Source of the DNA: Megaleporinus macrocephalus
Taxonomy: Eukaryota; Chordata; Actinopteri; Characiformes; Anostomidae
Direction: 5' to 3'
NCBI GenBank assembly: GCA_021613375.1
Contig: CM038719.1
Location: 35,449,747-35,513,746 of the forward strand
DNA: 64,000 nt
Part shown: one piece after another, positions 55,310 to 64,000 of the stretch
How positions within the stretch are numbered: position 1 is the stretch's first letter
Layout of the letters: each line of letters opens with the position of its first letter
The notes under the pieces: model-generated
The model's input: the letters and a program-made list of their open reading frames with translations, nothing else
What the model was told of the DNA's origin: nothing
Databases searched by the model: none
Translations under genes and position numbers: made by a program

Positions 55310-56318
55310 CAGTCGTGACCAAAAGTTTTGAGAATGGCACAAATTTTGGTTTTCACACTGTTTCCTGCCAAAGTTTGTTTAAAAGCTGTTGTCAGATGTT
55401 TGTTTATATGGTATAATGAAGTACAATAATAAGAATTTCATAAGTGTGTTAACTTTTTATTGTCAAATACAACCAGTTTAAGCAAAGACTTTATATTTAC
55501 AGTGTTGACCCTTCTTCTTTAAGACTTCTGCAATTCGCCTCGGCATGCTGGATATCAGCTTCTGGGCAAAATCATGAATAATGGCGACTCATTCTTGCCT
55601 AATCAGTGCTTGGAGTTGACCACAGTTTCTGGGTTTTTGTTTGTCCACCCTCGTTTTGAAGATTGACCACAGGTTCTCCTTGTGACATGGCACGCCATTG
55701 TGCTGGAAAAAGCATTGTTCATCTCCAAATTGCTCCTGGATCATTGGGAGAAGTTGTTCTTGGAGGATGTTTTGATACCATTGCTTATTCATGGCAGTGT
55801 TTTTGAGTGAACCCACTCCCCTGGATGAGCAATCATTTTTCCAAATGTCCCAAACAGTCTGAAAGGGGCTTCATCAGAGAAAATAACTTTACCCCAGGCC
55901 TCTGAAGTCCAATCCCTATACTTCCTGCAGAATGTCCATCTGTCATTGATGTTTTTCTTGGAGAGAAGTTCCTGTTGATTGGAGTAATGGTGGATTGGGG
56001 TGCTATTTTACAAGCAGCAATGTGCTCACCTGTGAAACCCTTTCAATACAATGCAATGATGAATGCACATGTTTACTTGGAGGTTCCCATGGTTAACAGA
56101 AAAAAACCCACTAGCCTTTTAAAGCTACCACTCTGCTTGACAGAGTGATATCAGCTGTCTTGTCTTCATTAACCTTTTCTCCTGAGCTAACGAGATCACT
56201 GAATTGATGTTTGCAGGCCATGTTGCAGGGCAGAAATGCAGTGACTGGAATGCAGTGATTTTTGTGATGAGGTCATTTTTCATGGTAGGGAATGACTTTG
56301 CCATTAATTGCAATTGGA
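55310..56318 (-). mobile_element. Tc1/mariner-like transposon relic
   Basis: Starts after a TA with CAGTCGTGACCAAAAGTTTTG, the style of Tc1-like terminal repeats. Minus-strand fragments read RKTSMTDGHSAGS, KLFSLMKPLSDCLGHLEK, then FFQHNGVPCHKENLW and KPRNCGQLQALIRQE, which match the C-terminal half of Tc1-type transposases. At the FQxDGAPCH motif the catalytic Asp reads Asn, and the stretch between PCH and ENLW is deleted. Stops and frameshifts are present. The opposite terminal repeat is missing. Dead element. Confidence 0.8.
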
Positions 56319-56605
56319 CAACATGTAGAGCAATTTGGTGGAAGAAGCTCCCCAGGGTAAGATCATATTTTCTTCAATTTGTATTTTTTTCGCTAATGTT
56401 CTCCTTTTTCACGATTTTTTAAAAACTAAAAACGGTCAGCTGTTTCAGTTTAAAGAGGGACATTTTACCTCAATGTTACATCTGTCATACAAAACTAATT
56501 ATTAAACTCTTAACTTTACTTTAAATTTGGTTGTAGATAATGTCATTAACTTTGTCATGAAATAATAAACACTAACATACAAATTCATGTGTCGACTCAA
56601 GTACA
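56319..56605. other. 3' flank of a lost C gene
   Basis: Matches the sequence that precedes C-gene RSSs elsewhere (40.66-40.95, 46.42-46.68 kb), up to AACACTAACATACAAATTCATG. Instead of an RSS and C gene it then joins the flank type found at 11.8 kb. A C gene seems to have been removed at this junction. Confidence 0.55.
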
Positions 56606-56829
56606 CTTGACCCATTTTCTCAAAAGAGTGTCTAGTTTTTAAACTGTATTGAAACAGAAGCAGATCATTAGTCAATAGTTTCTTAAATTAAGTTTCAGAA
56701 TATAGAATGAAAAATACAAAATTAATTAATTAAAAAATACATGTGAATTAATCTTACAGATTTAACCATTAGAACAATTGGATGTGCTATCAGTAATATT
56801 ACTATTATTGTTATTATTATAACCTAAGA

Positions 56830-57105
56830 GAGCCCAGACAAGGTAAACAAATGGGCAGGTACAGAAAACGTAGGGCGCCGAAACAGCTACAACAGCAGAG
56901 TTACCACAACAACAATGACCGACAAACTCAGACAGCAAACAAAGGGTATAAATAAAACAGGCCATTGAGAGGGAACAGGTGACGAGACTGAACACAAATG
57001 AGGCACAGGTGAGTAAGGCGGGGCAAGAACAGAGACACAGAAGCAGACGACAACACAAGTATAGTAAACAGAGGCACATGGGACTGACAGGATGTAAACA
57101 GAAAA
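56830..57105. repeat. Partial copy of the TGTCACA-ended LTR-like repeat
   Basis: Near copy of 12.11-12.39 kb, ending before the TGTGACA terminus. Minus-strand frames running through it are read-through from H25. Confidence 0.6.
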
Positions 57106-57133
57106 AACTCCTCACTCCTCTCTTCACTTGCAG

Positions 57134-57172
57134 TGTTTTTGTACAGCTGTCTGTATGAGTCCCACCACTGTG
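57134..57172 (-). other. 23-bp RSS of H25
   Basis: Heptamer CACAGTG (57166-57172), 23-bp spacer, nonamer ACAAAAACA (57134-57142). Confidence 0.93.
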
Positions 57173-57618
57173 ACTGTCTAGCACAGTAATACACTGCAGT
57201 GTCTTCAGGCTTCAGTTGGCTCATGTGCAGGTAGAAATTAGAACTGTCCTTAGATGCTGTGAATCTACCTTGAACTGTCTGGATTGAGTTTTTGCTACCC
57301 TCTGAATAATAGTACATGATCCATTCCAGTCCTTTTCCAGGAGCCTGTCGGACCCAGTGCATAGTAGTGCCCCCCAAATTGAATCCACTGCAGGCACAGG
57401 TCAGTTTGTGGGATCCACCTGGAGCCACTGTTACTGACCCTTCAGACTGTGTGAGAACAACCTGAGAGTGGACGGCTGAACATGAGGAGAAAGAGAAACG
57501 ATGTTCACAGCAGGTTAACTTGTTAAAAGTGTTCAGTGTGTTTATATGGATGGTCACTGAAGGTGCAGACAGACTTACACGTTACAGTCAGCAGCAGCAG
57601 TGAAGATGTGAAGAACAT
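57173..57618 (-). CDS. ighv: IGHV gene H25, subgroup B2
   Basis: Intact V gene with B2 leader. Exon 57579-57618 ([13 protein letters not shown]), donor GTAAGT, V exon 57173-57475. LTCACSGF in FR1, CDR1 [10 protein letters not shown]2 [18 protein letters not shown]2 around YYSEGS, then [18 protein letters not shown] and YYCARQ. The CDR2-FR3 junction (KNSIQT) differs from other B genes (KSSAQT). Flanks on both sides match H6, so the two come from a block duplication. Probably functional. Confidence 0.95.
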
Positions 57619-57705
57619 GGTTCTGCTGTTGTACACGTAGACCTGCAGGTTCTTCTCCACACTCACTGTTTCAGCTTTATATTTAGAGAAGAGGTCTGAT
57701 GTGAA

Positions 57706-57713
57706 GTTTGCAT
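57706..57713 (-). promoter_or_regulatory. Octamer-like motif of H25
   Basis: ATGCAAAC, about 88 bp 5' of the ATG. Confidence 0.65.
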
Positions 57714-57742
57714 AACAAGATAATTTCAGCATTAGACTTTAG

Positions 57743-57756
57743 GCGCCCCCTACTGG
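57743..57756 (-). promoter_or_regulatory. CTCF-core-like motif upstream of H25
   Basis: CCAGTAGGGGGCGC in V sense. Confidence 0.6.
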
Positions 57757-59395
57757 AATATAAATGAAACTGTAGGCTGATCCTGTTTTGATCCTTCATG
57801 ACACTTTACTGACATTTCTGTACAAACACATATGAAAACATAAAACAATGATAAATATTATTAATAACAATCAGAATAATAACATTATTCACAAACAGGA
57901 GTTTTATTTATTAATTTATGCTGGTGCAGATATGAATAATAAATATTTAATAATATTTTAGTGAAATTAATGTCTATGTTATTGTTACTGCTGTCTCTGT
58001 AACACATATAATTTGTAGTTTGCTGCTGATTTAATATAAATCAATTCTAGATTTTTATTATTTTCTCGATACATGGACTTACTGAGCCGTCCAGCATATC
58101 AGCTCCATTTACCATATAGGAGAACTTTGTAGCTCTACACTTACAGACTGTAGTTCATCTGATTCTCTGTATACTTTGTTGCCCTGTTCTTCAATAATCA
58201 GGACCACCACAGAACCACCACAAAGCAGATGTTATTTGGGTCGTGGGTCATTCTCAGCACTACAGGGACACTGACATGGCAGATGTGTTAGTGTGTGTTG
58301 TGCTGGTGCGAGTGGATCAGACAGTTTTTAAACACTGTGTCCACCCACTGTCCACTGTATTAGACACTACTACATTGTTGGTTCACCTAAAGTCAGAGAC
58401 AGTAGCTCATCTGTTGCTGCACAGTGTGTGTTGGTTATGATGTAATCCTGTATCAGTGGTCACTGGATGCTGTTCATGTACAGGTTAAAGGGCGGCTGGA
58501 GAGGCCAGTAAATCTGATTATACACCCCAGATACCACTTTATAATTTCCTATAGGTGGTTCCTATACACTGGGTTTTGTATCAGTGCATGGTGGCTGTTT
58601 GCGGCTTAACCCTTTGATGCACAACACAACGACTGAGATTCTAATTTCTATATCTTTGCAATAAATTAACTGCACATCCCTAATTCAGTTTCATTTGTTT
58701 TACTTTGTTAATCATTTTTGCATCACTGCCCTTCTAACACACAACACGGGTCAGAATTAAGCCTCATGTGTTCACTATGGAATTTGAAAGGAACTATTGA
58801 CATTTGTAAACATTTGCAATCAGGAACATATTAACAGACACTATTTTTGTTCATGAAGTAAATAAATAAGAATTAAAATAATGATTTAATGATTTAAGAG
58901 AATGAAAAACAATATTTTTAATGGACACTGTTTAATTATGAAATCAATTGATCTAAACAAATATGTCAAAGAGATACTCAGCAATACATACAATAACATA
59001 GGAAATGAATACGGGTCTAAATAAGTTTGAATAATACGTTTGAACTATGTTGTGTATTAGGTTTTTGAGGGGTTTGCTTAGCTTGTGCGTCAAAGGGTTA
59101 AACTGGCGAGTTGTTGTGTTATTGTTGTTTTTATTGTCCTCTACATCTTATACAACTAATTATTTAAACTTTATTTTGATGTTGACAGAATATTATGTAG
59201 GTTAACTTGCCCTGACTGTATTTTCTATAGTCTGTATATATTTCTAAATCTTCAAGGTATTTTGTTAATTTTATTGTATTTATTTATTTCTTTATTATTA
59301 ATAAAACTTTGTGTTCTGGACCTGAGAATAAAAATACATTTTATAGCCACTAGCTATTACATGATGTTTCATTCTAAACTAGTATTTAAAACTTC
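57757..59395. other. B2-to-C spacer, no gene
   Basis: 57.76-58.6 kb matches 13.33-14.17 kb, and 58.70-59.2 kb resembles 50.87-51.37 kb. No coding signal. Confidence 0.6.
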
Positions 59396-59399
59396 ACTG

Positions 59400-59438
59400 G
59401 GTTTTTGTACAGCGTTTGTGTTACTTAGAGTCACTGTG
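59400..59438 (-). other. Consensus 23-bp RSS of H26
   Basis: Heptamer CACAGTG (59432-59438), 23-bp spacer, nonamer ACAAAAACC (59400-59408), both exact consensus. Confidence 0.95.
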
Positions 59439-59889
59439 ACTCTCTTGCACAGTAATACACAGCTGTGTCTTCAGTCTGCAGATTCTGTCCTTGTAATGTT
59501 ATTGTGTTGGTTCCAGTGTTTCTGGAGATGCTGAACCTGCTTTTTAGTTTATCACTGTAAGTTGTGCTCCCTGATGAAACCCAACTGATATATCCAACCC
59601 ACTCCAGAGCTTTTCCTGCAGGCTGTCGGATCCAAGCTGTGTAATAGCTAGTGACTGAATATGAAACCTTGCAGTTGATGGTCAGACTCTGGCCTGGACG
59701 GACCACCATGGAATCAGGCTGAGTCAGTTCATAACAGTGAACACCTATAAATAAAGAACATACAATTTATTACATACATCATCCAGAACATAACCATGAA
59801 ACTGGACTCTGACTGAGTGAAACATATTGTTTACTGAATAACTCACAGGATGCAGCTGCCAGCAGAAGCAGTAGAGATGTAGAGAACAT
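59439..59889 (-). CDS. ighv: IGHV gene H26, subgroup C
   Basis: Intact V gene. Leader exon 59847-59889 (MFSTSLLLLLAAAS), donor GTGAGT, acceptor TTATAG, V exon 59439-59744. FR1 INCKVS, CDR1 YSVTSYYT, FR2 AWIRQPAGKALEWVG, CDR2 around ISWVSSGST, FR3 SRFSISRNTGTNTITLQG, end YYCARE. It is the closest relative of H5 (same two-residue-longer CDR2) but keeps a working acceptor. Its RSS is a perfect consensus. Probably functional. Confidence 0.95.
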
Positions 59890-59987
59890 GGCTGGTGTTG
59901 AAGTTAGACCTGTGGGATGTTCTCTGTTCTCCACAGCTTAGTAGAGAGGGTCTTCTACATATAGAGACATCCAAGGAGGGGGCTTGT

Positions 59988-59995
59988 ATTTGCTT
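59988..59995 (-). promoter_or_regulatory. Octamer-like motif of H26
   Basis: AAGCAAAT, about 99 bp 5' of the ATG. Confidence 0.6.
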
Positions 59996-60242
59996 ATCTA
60001 ATGATGGCCACACCTGTTTGAGCCATAGAGGCAACAGCAGTATTTTAATGTGCTGCATGAAACACACTGATGTGCTTGATTTCAACTAATATATCATAAA
60101 TCAGTATTTTATTTAATATAGAGATAAACACAATGTCCATATTTTCATATCCTTATGTACATTTATTACTGCATGACATCATAGATAATTAGAGAGATCC
60201 TCTCAGAATATTCTACAAATCTGGAACCATGAAATAAAATTG

Positions 60243-60245
<3 letters not shown>

Positions 60246-60332
<87 letters not shown>
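60246..60332. repeat. (TA)n microsatellite
   Basis: About 87 bp of TA upstream of H26. Confidence 0.96.
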
Positions 60333-60335
<3 letters not shown>

Positions 60336-60555
60336 AATTATTCATATGTTTACTTCTGTTTACTTAACAGCAGTAAATATTAAAACATCACATATATCCA
60401 CGTCCAACCTTTCTCATCCCTCATTCCCATAAACTACACCTCTCTCTATTCTCTTCTATCCATAAGCAGACAAGTGATATCAACAAACATAACATGTGCA
60501 TAATAAGTCAATCATGATACTAAATGAAACATTAGAGAAGTAAATTAGTGAGTAG

Positions 60556-60569
60556 ACGCCCCCTACTGG
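60556..60569 (-). promoter_or_regulatory. CTCF-core-like motif upstream of H26
   Basis: CCAGTAGGGGGCGT in V sense, about 670 bp 5' of the ATG, as in H10. Confidence 0.55.
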
Positions 60570-61600
60570 AACATAAATACAACTTCAGCACATCTCTGTA
60601 ATAACAGCAGGTCTCTTAATGAGCTGTTAAGACATCTATGTCTTATTATCTCTTTCACTGGGGTATAAAAATGAGACTCATTCCCCGCATCCATCAACAT
60701 GTAGAAGATTAGAGAATACACAAATTACACAAGATCATAAGTTACACGTGATAACTTAATTTATTAGATTAATATAACTACACCTCTGAAAAGTCCCACA
60801 TCCATCATTAGGACAGATTAAAACACCCAGAGCTGTAGTGAACCTAGAAGTGTGATTTACCCCTAAGCACAGTTGGGTTTGTGGGTAAAGAGTGTTTAAA
60901 CTGCAATCAGATACAACCTTCTTGCCCACAAACCATATGGAACATGTTCCAGACACACACCTTTTATTTTATCTAAACAAAAATATAAATACCTGAAGTT
61001 CATGCGCCCTGTTTACTTCACTGGGTTTCATACATTTCTAAGACTAAAACGGACCCAGTCAATCTGAAGGGTAGACGGTTCCACCTTAAAAGATGCAGCA
61101 GTCTGCCTAAATGACATGCAAGTACCGGAACATAACTGTTACTACATTTAAGGTGGAACAGAAATGTAACAGAAATGTAAGAAAGAGATTTTAACTGTTA
61201 GAAGTTATCAGAACTTTATTAGAATTTATAGCTGTATGCTGAGATTGTAAAAGCAGCCTGACCTGACACAGATTTAAGCGTATCTGTTGGTCAGTATTAG
61301 TAGCTGACATGTTTGATTAGGCAGCTCAATACAATAACACTGAAACCACAGCTCTCTCTTTCTTCTTAAGCGCACCTGTGTGAAACCTGTAATATGTGAG
61401 GTTTGTAGATCTTCCTTAAGATCTGGCCCTTCTCATCACCTCTTCATCCACAACATTAAAAACTTGAATATATTAATATTTGAAACAACTAACAGACTAA
61501 TCATATGTGTTATCGACTCTATTTTCTTTTAATATGATGGAAATCTGAAAAATCCATTATGGATTGAGAGTTCCCACACCCCCCTCATCTTTACTCCTCT
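60570..61600. other. Spacer, no gene
   Basis: 60.79-61.33 kb resembles 11.17-11.75 kb. No coding signal. Confidence 0.55.
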
Positions 61601-61624
61601 CGAGTGTTTCAAGCCTCTCCACAG

Positions 61625-61800
61625 GTTGCCAGTCCATTGCATGGCCAACACACACTCATACACACTCATACCTACGGTCAGTTTAGAGTAAGTGGTCAAC
61701 CTAACATGTGTTTGGACTGTGGGAGGAAACTGGAGTACCCGGAGGAAACCCACTCAAGTACGGGGAGAACGTCCCGGTCAACAGTGCCACCCAGGTCTCC
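61625..61800. repeat. Fragment of a widespread fish repeat
   Basis: Contains TGGACTGTGGGAGGAAACTG and GGAGGAAACCCACTCAAGTA, wording seen in many fish genomes at the tails of dispersed elements. Pieces of the same or a related repeat lie near 25.99, 43.2 and 49.7 kb. Confidence 0.55.
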
Positions 61801-62510
61801 CCAGTTGTTTTAATAAAATAAATAAATAAAAGAAGAATCAAAACCTCATTCTATTCTATTCTATTCTTGTTTGCCCTTTTCTTCTTTTCTCTTTTAGCTT
61901 AGTTTCTTTGATTTGGAAAAGTCATTTTACCTTATTTTTTTACCCCCATTTTTTCCCTTTTTCTTGGGAGAGCCAGCTTTTCCCTTTTCTGGCCAAAACC
62001 CAAAACAGGTGGGTTTTATAATGGGACTTCTGTCTTCCACCCGACTGAGCATCAGTCTAGTAACACAGTGGTCGGGTTCTAATCTCGAGTTTCCTTTTTT
62101 ACTTAGACTTTGTCTGCTCTCAGTTTTTCAGCTCTCACTCTTGGGTCCTGCTAATGACCAGTGCCACCTGGTTAGGAGGCTGTTCTGTTACCAACAAGAC
62201 CAGAATTACATTCCCCCTCTAGGTGAGCTGATACAATTAGCTTAAGTTTTAAATATATAAACATATTCTGTGTAGTATAAACTGTATGCAGTGTAGAGAG
62301 ATATACTAGCATATAAAATAGCTGATGGATATGTGCTTTATAGAAAGTGTTGGTAAAGTTTACAATATTAGTACAAATTTACATCCAAAATATAAAGGAA
62401 ATTACACATACTTATGAATATATTTGTATTATCATCAAACATGTATTTTGCTACAATGCAAATCAGAATGAAGCTGTTACATAGTTCCCTCTTCCTCTGT
62501 TCATCTTCTG
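61801..62510. other. Unassigned spacer with a 110-codon open frame
   Basis: A plus-strand frame (61913-62245) reads MEKSFYLIFLPPFFPFF and later RRLFCYQQDQNYIPPLGE. I do not recognise it. Its start lies in a pyrimidine-rich tract and it has no visible promoter or partner exon. Could be part of an old element or chance. Confidence 0.25.
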
Positions 62511-62514
62511 CTCT

Positions 62515-62553
62515 AGTTATTGTACAGCTGTCTGTATGAGTCCCACCACTGTG
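62515..62553 (-). other. 23-bp RSS of H27
   Basis: Heptamer CACAGTG (62547-62553), 23-bp spacer, nonamer ACAATAACT (62515-62523). Confidence 0.92.
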
Positions 62554-62989
62554 AGTCTGCAGCACAGTAATACACTGCAGTGTCTTCAGGCTTCAGTTGA
62601 CTCATGTGCAGGTAGAAATTAGAACTGTCCTTGGATGCTGTGAATCTGCCCTGAACTGTCTGGGCTGAGCTCTTGTCACTGTCAGAATAATAGTAAATAA
62701 TCCATTCCAGTCCTTTTCCAGGAGCCTGTCTGATCCAGTGCATGTTATAGCTGCAACCACTGAATCCACTGCAGGCACAGGTCAGTTTGTGAGATCCACC
62801 TGGAGCCACTGTTACTGACCCCTCAGACTGTGTGAGAACCACCTGAGAGTGGACGCCTGAACAGAGACACAAAGAAACAGCAGGTTAAATATTGGTAGTT
62901 TATTTAAAGCATTAATATTGATCCTCATTGAGACACATTATAGACTCACATCCTGCAATCAGCAGCAGCAGTAAAGACGTGAGGAACAT
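62554..62989 (-). CDS. ighv: IGHV gene H27, subgroup B, extra CDR1 cysteine
   Basis: Intact V gene. Leader exon 62950-62989 ([13 protein letters not shown]), donor GTGAGT, V exon 62554-62856. FR1 [11 protein letters not shown]1 GFSGCSYN (other B genes have FSVGSYN or similar), FR2 [18 protein letters not shown]2 around YYSDSD, FR3 [18 protein letters not shown], end YYCAAD. The CDR1 cysteine is a third non-core or free cysteine candidate. RSS good. Probably functional. Confidence 0.95.
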
Positions 62990-63092
62990 GGTGTTTGTGG
63001 AGCTGGAGCTGATCAGAGTTACCAGAAAGCTGGAGATCCTCTCCAAACTGTGCTTCATTTACTCTACATATAGAGGAGGAGGTTTAGGAGAA

Positions 63093-63100
63093 GTTTGCAT
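63093..63100 (-). promoter_or_regulatory. Octamer-like motif of H27
   Basis: ATGCAAAC, about 104 bp 5' of the ATG. Confidence 0.65.
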
Positions 63101-63168
63101 AACAGCTCAGTGATGTAAAACACTGACTGACAGGAGTATAACTAGCAGGTTTGGTTTTTGAATAAACG

Positions 63169-63182
63169 GCGCCCCCTACTGG
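63169..63182 (-). promoter_or_regulatory. CTCF-core-like motif upstream of H27
   Basis: CCAGTAGGGGGCGC in V sense. Confidence 0.6.
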
Positions 63183-64000
63183 AATATAAATAAAATATGA
63201 GGGAATTAATTTCACAGCTTCACTCAGAGTCATGTTTAGTTTGTTTGCTGGAGATGTTCTAAACATTCAGTCAGTGTCAGAGGATTCAACTCTCAGTGTA
63301 ATGTAGAATGTATGTAATATATATTGATATGGATATTCTTCAAACCTACCTTATATTAATGTACTCCCTGTATACATTAATTCCACCAAAATACTGTCTG
63401 AACAATCTTCTTAAGTACATCTTCAAAATGTGGAGCAATATATGAAATGAAGTTGGTAGTTAACGTTGAGGAGGTGCACATTCATGCGTTTGCTTCAGGT
63501 CTGTTAAACACACTGTAGTGAATATTTAAACAGCACATACATCCACTGAAACTCTTCTCCTCCTTTATTCCAGGAAAATTTCAGGCCTCTCTGTATTGTT
63601 TTCTTATATTCTTTAGTGTTCTTCTAATAAAAACTTTCAACCACTCAAAACTACTCTACATGACAATGATGTAAACAAATTCAGCACCGGCAAATACAAG
63701 GGAGTTAGTGCGTAGACTACTTGTAAATAGATAACATTTCAACACATACTTTGTTACTTTTTTGCATTTCATATTATGTTCAGGAGCTGTTAATCCATAA
63801 TCTCTGATCTCCCGTTTCACAGGGATATGAATATTAATTATGGATTAACTATGAAACTGTTTCTGAACAATTATCTTATTCTGCTTTGATTGCTAGATAA
63901 TGAGATACAGCATGAAAACAGTATTAACACAAAAGAAAATGTTATAAAATATTTTACACAGATATAAATTTCACAGTGTTATAATGAGGGTCCTTTGCAT
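63183..64000. other. Edge spacer, no gene
   Basis: 63.36-63.8 kb resembles C-gene upstream flank (22.25-22.76 kb). From 63.83 kb it turns into A-cassette upstream sequence (compare 42.09 kb), again with no A gene visible at the join. Confidence 0.55.

Noticed and set aside
12741..63000. Possibility that these are T-cell receptor or light-chain V genes
   Set aside because: WIRQ...LEWI in FR2, YYCAR at the end of FR3 and 22-23-bp RSS spacers together fit heavy-chain V genes best.

Overview
The window is part of a teleost fish immunoglobulin heavy-chain variable (IGHV) cluster. All 27 recognisable V genes lie on the minus strand. Each has a short leader exon, an intron of about 80-135 bp and one V exon. 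Except for one truncated gene, each ends in a heptamer, a 22-23 bp spacer and a nonamer, the layout of heavy-chain V genes. The fish assignment rests on the V framework sequences and on the repeats: an L2/CR1-like LINE, a Tc1-like relic, a GGTGGTTGCTA minisatellite and long TA tracts. I cannot name the species. I saw no D, J or constant exons. Because all V genes read towards low coordinates, these would be expected beyond position 1 (inference).

I number the genes H1 to H27 in order of increasing coordinate. They fall into four interleaved subgroups: A (H1, H8, H14, H17), B (H2, H4, H6, H9, H12, H15, H18, H20, H23, H24, H25, H27), C (H3, H5, H7, H10, H13, H16, H19, H21, H26) and D (H11, H22). 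A B2 variant (H6, H23, H25) has a different leader. Nineteen genes look usable. H9 and H11 have open frames but damaged heptamers. H1, H4, H5, H7, H13 and H16 are broken by, respectively, a lost cysteine, a frameshift, a lost splice acceptor, a truncation, a lost splice donor, and a lost donor plus a stop. Four older relics (about 5.0, 6.5, 40.6 and 46.4 kb) keep only FR1-FR2 traces of another VH group.

The region grew by cassette duplication. A C-A-B cassette occurs at 14.5-18.5, 28.7-32.7 and 34.4-38.4 kb, and the last two copies are nearly identical (5.70 kb period). A B-C-D-B order occurs at 18-27 and 43.7-50.6 kb. A block at 11.8-14.2 kb recurs at 56.6-58.6 kb. Some cassettes have lost their gene but keep its flanks.

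A CTCF-core-like motif (CCAGTAGGGGGCGC in V sense) lies upstream of every B and D gene and of three C genes, always in the same orientation. An octamer-like promoter motif lies about 95-120 bp 5' of each start codon, with a spelling typical of each subgroup. Mobile elements fill several spacers: a 5'-truncated LINE (19.0-20.3 kb), two solo-LTR-like elements with 5-bp target duplications (51.5 and 52.55 kb), an LTR-like repeat seen four times, and a Tc1-like relic (55.3-56.3 kb).
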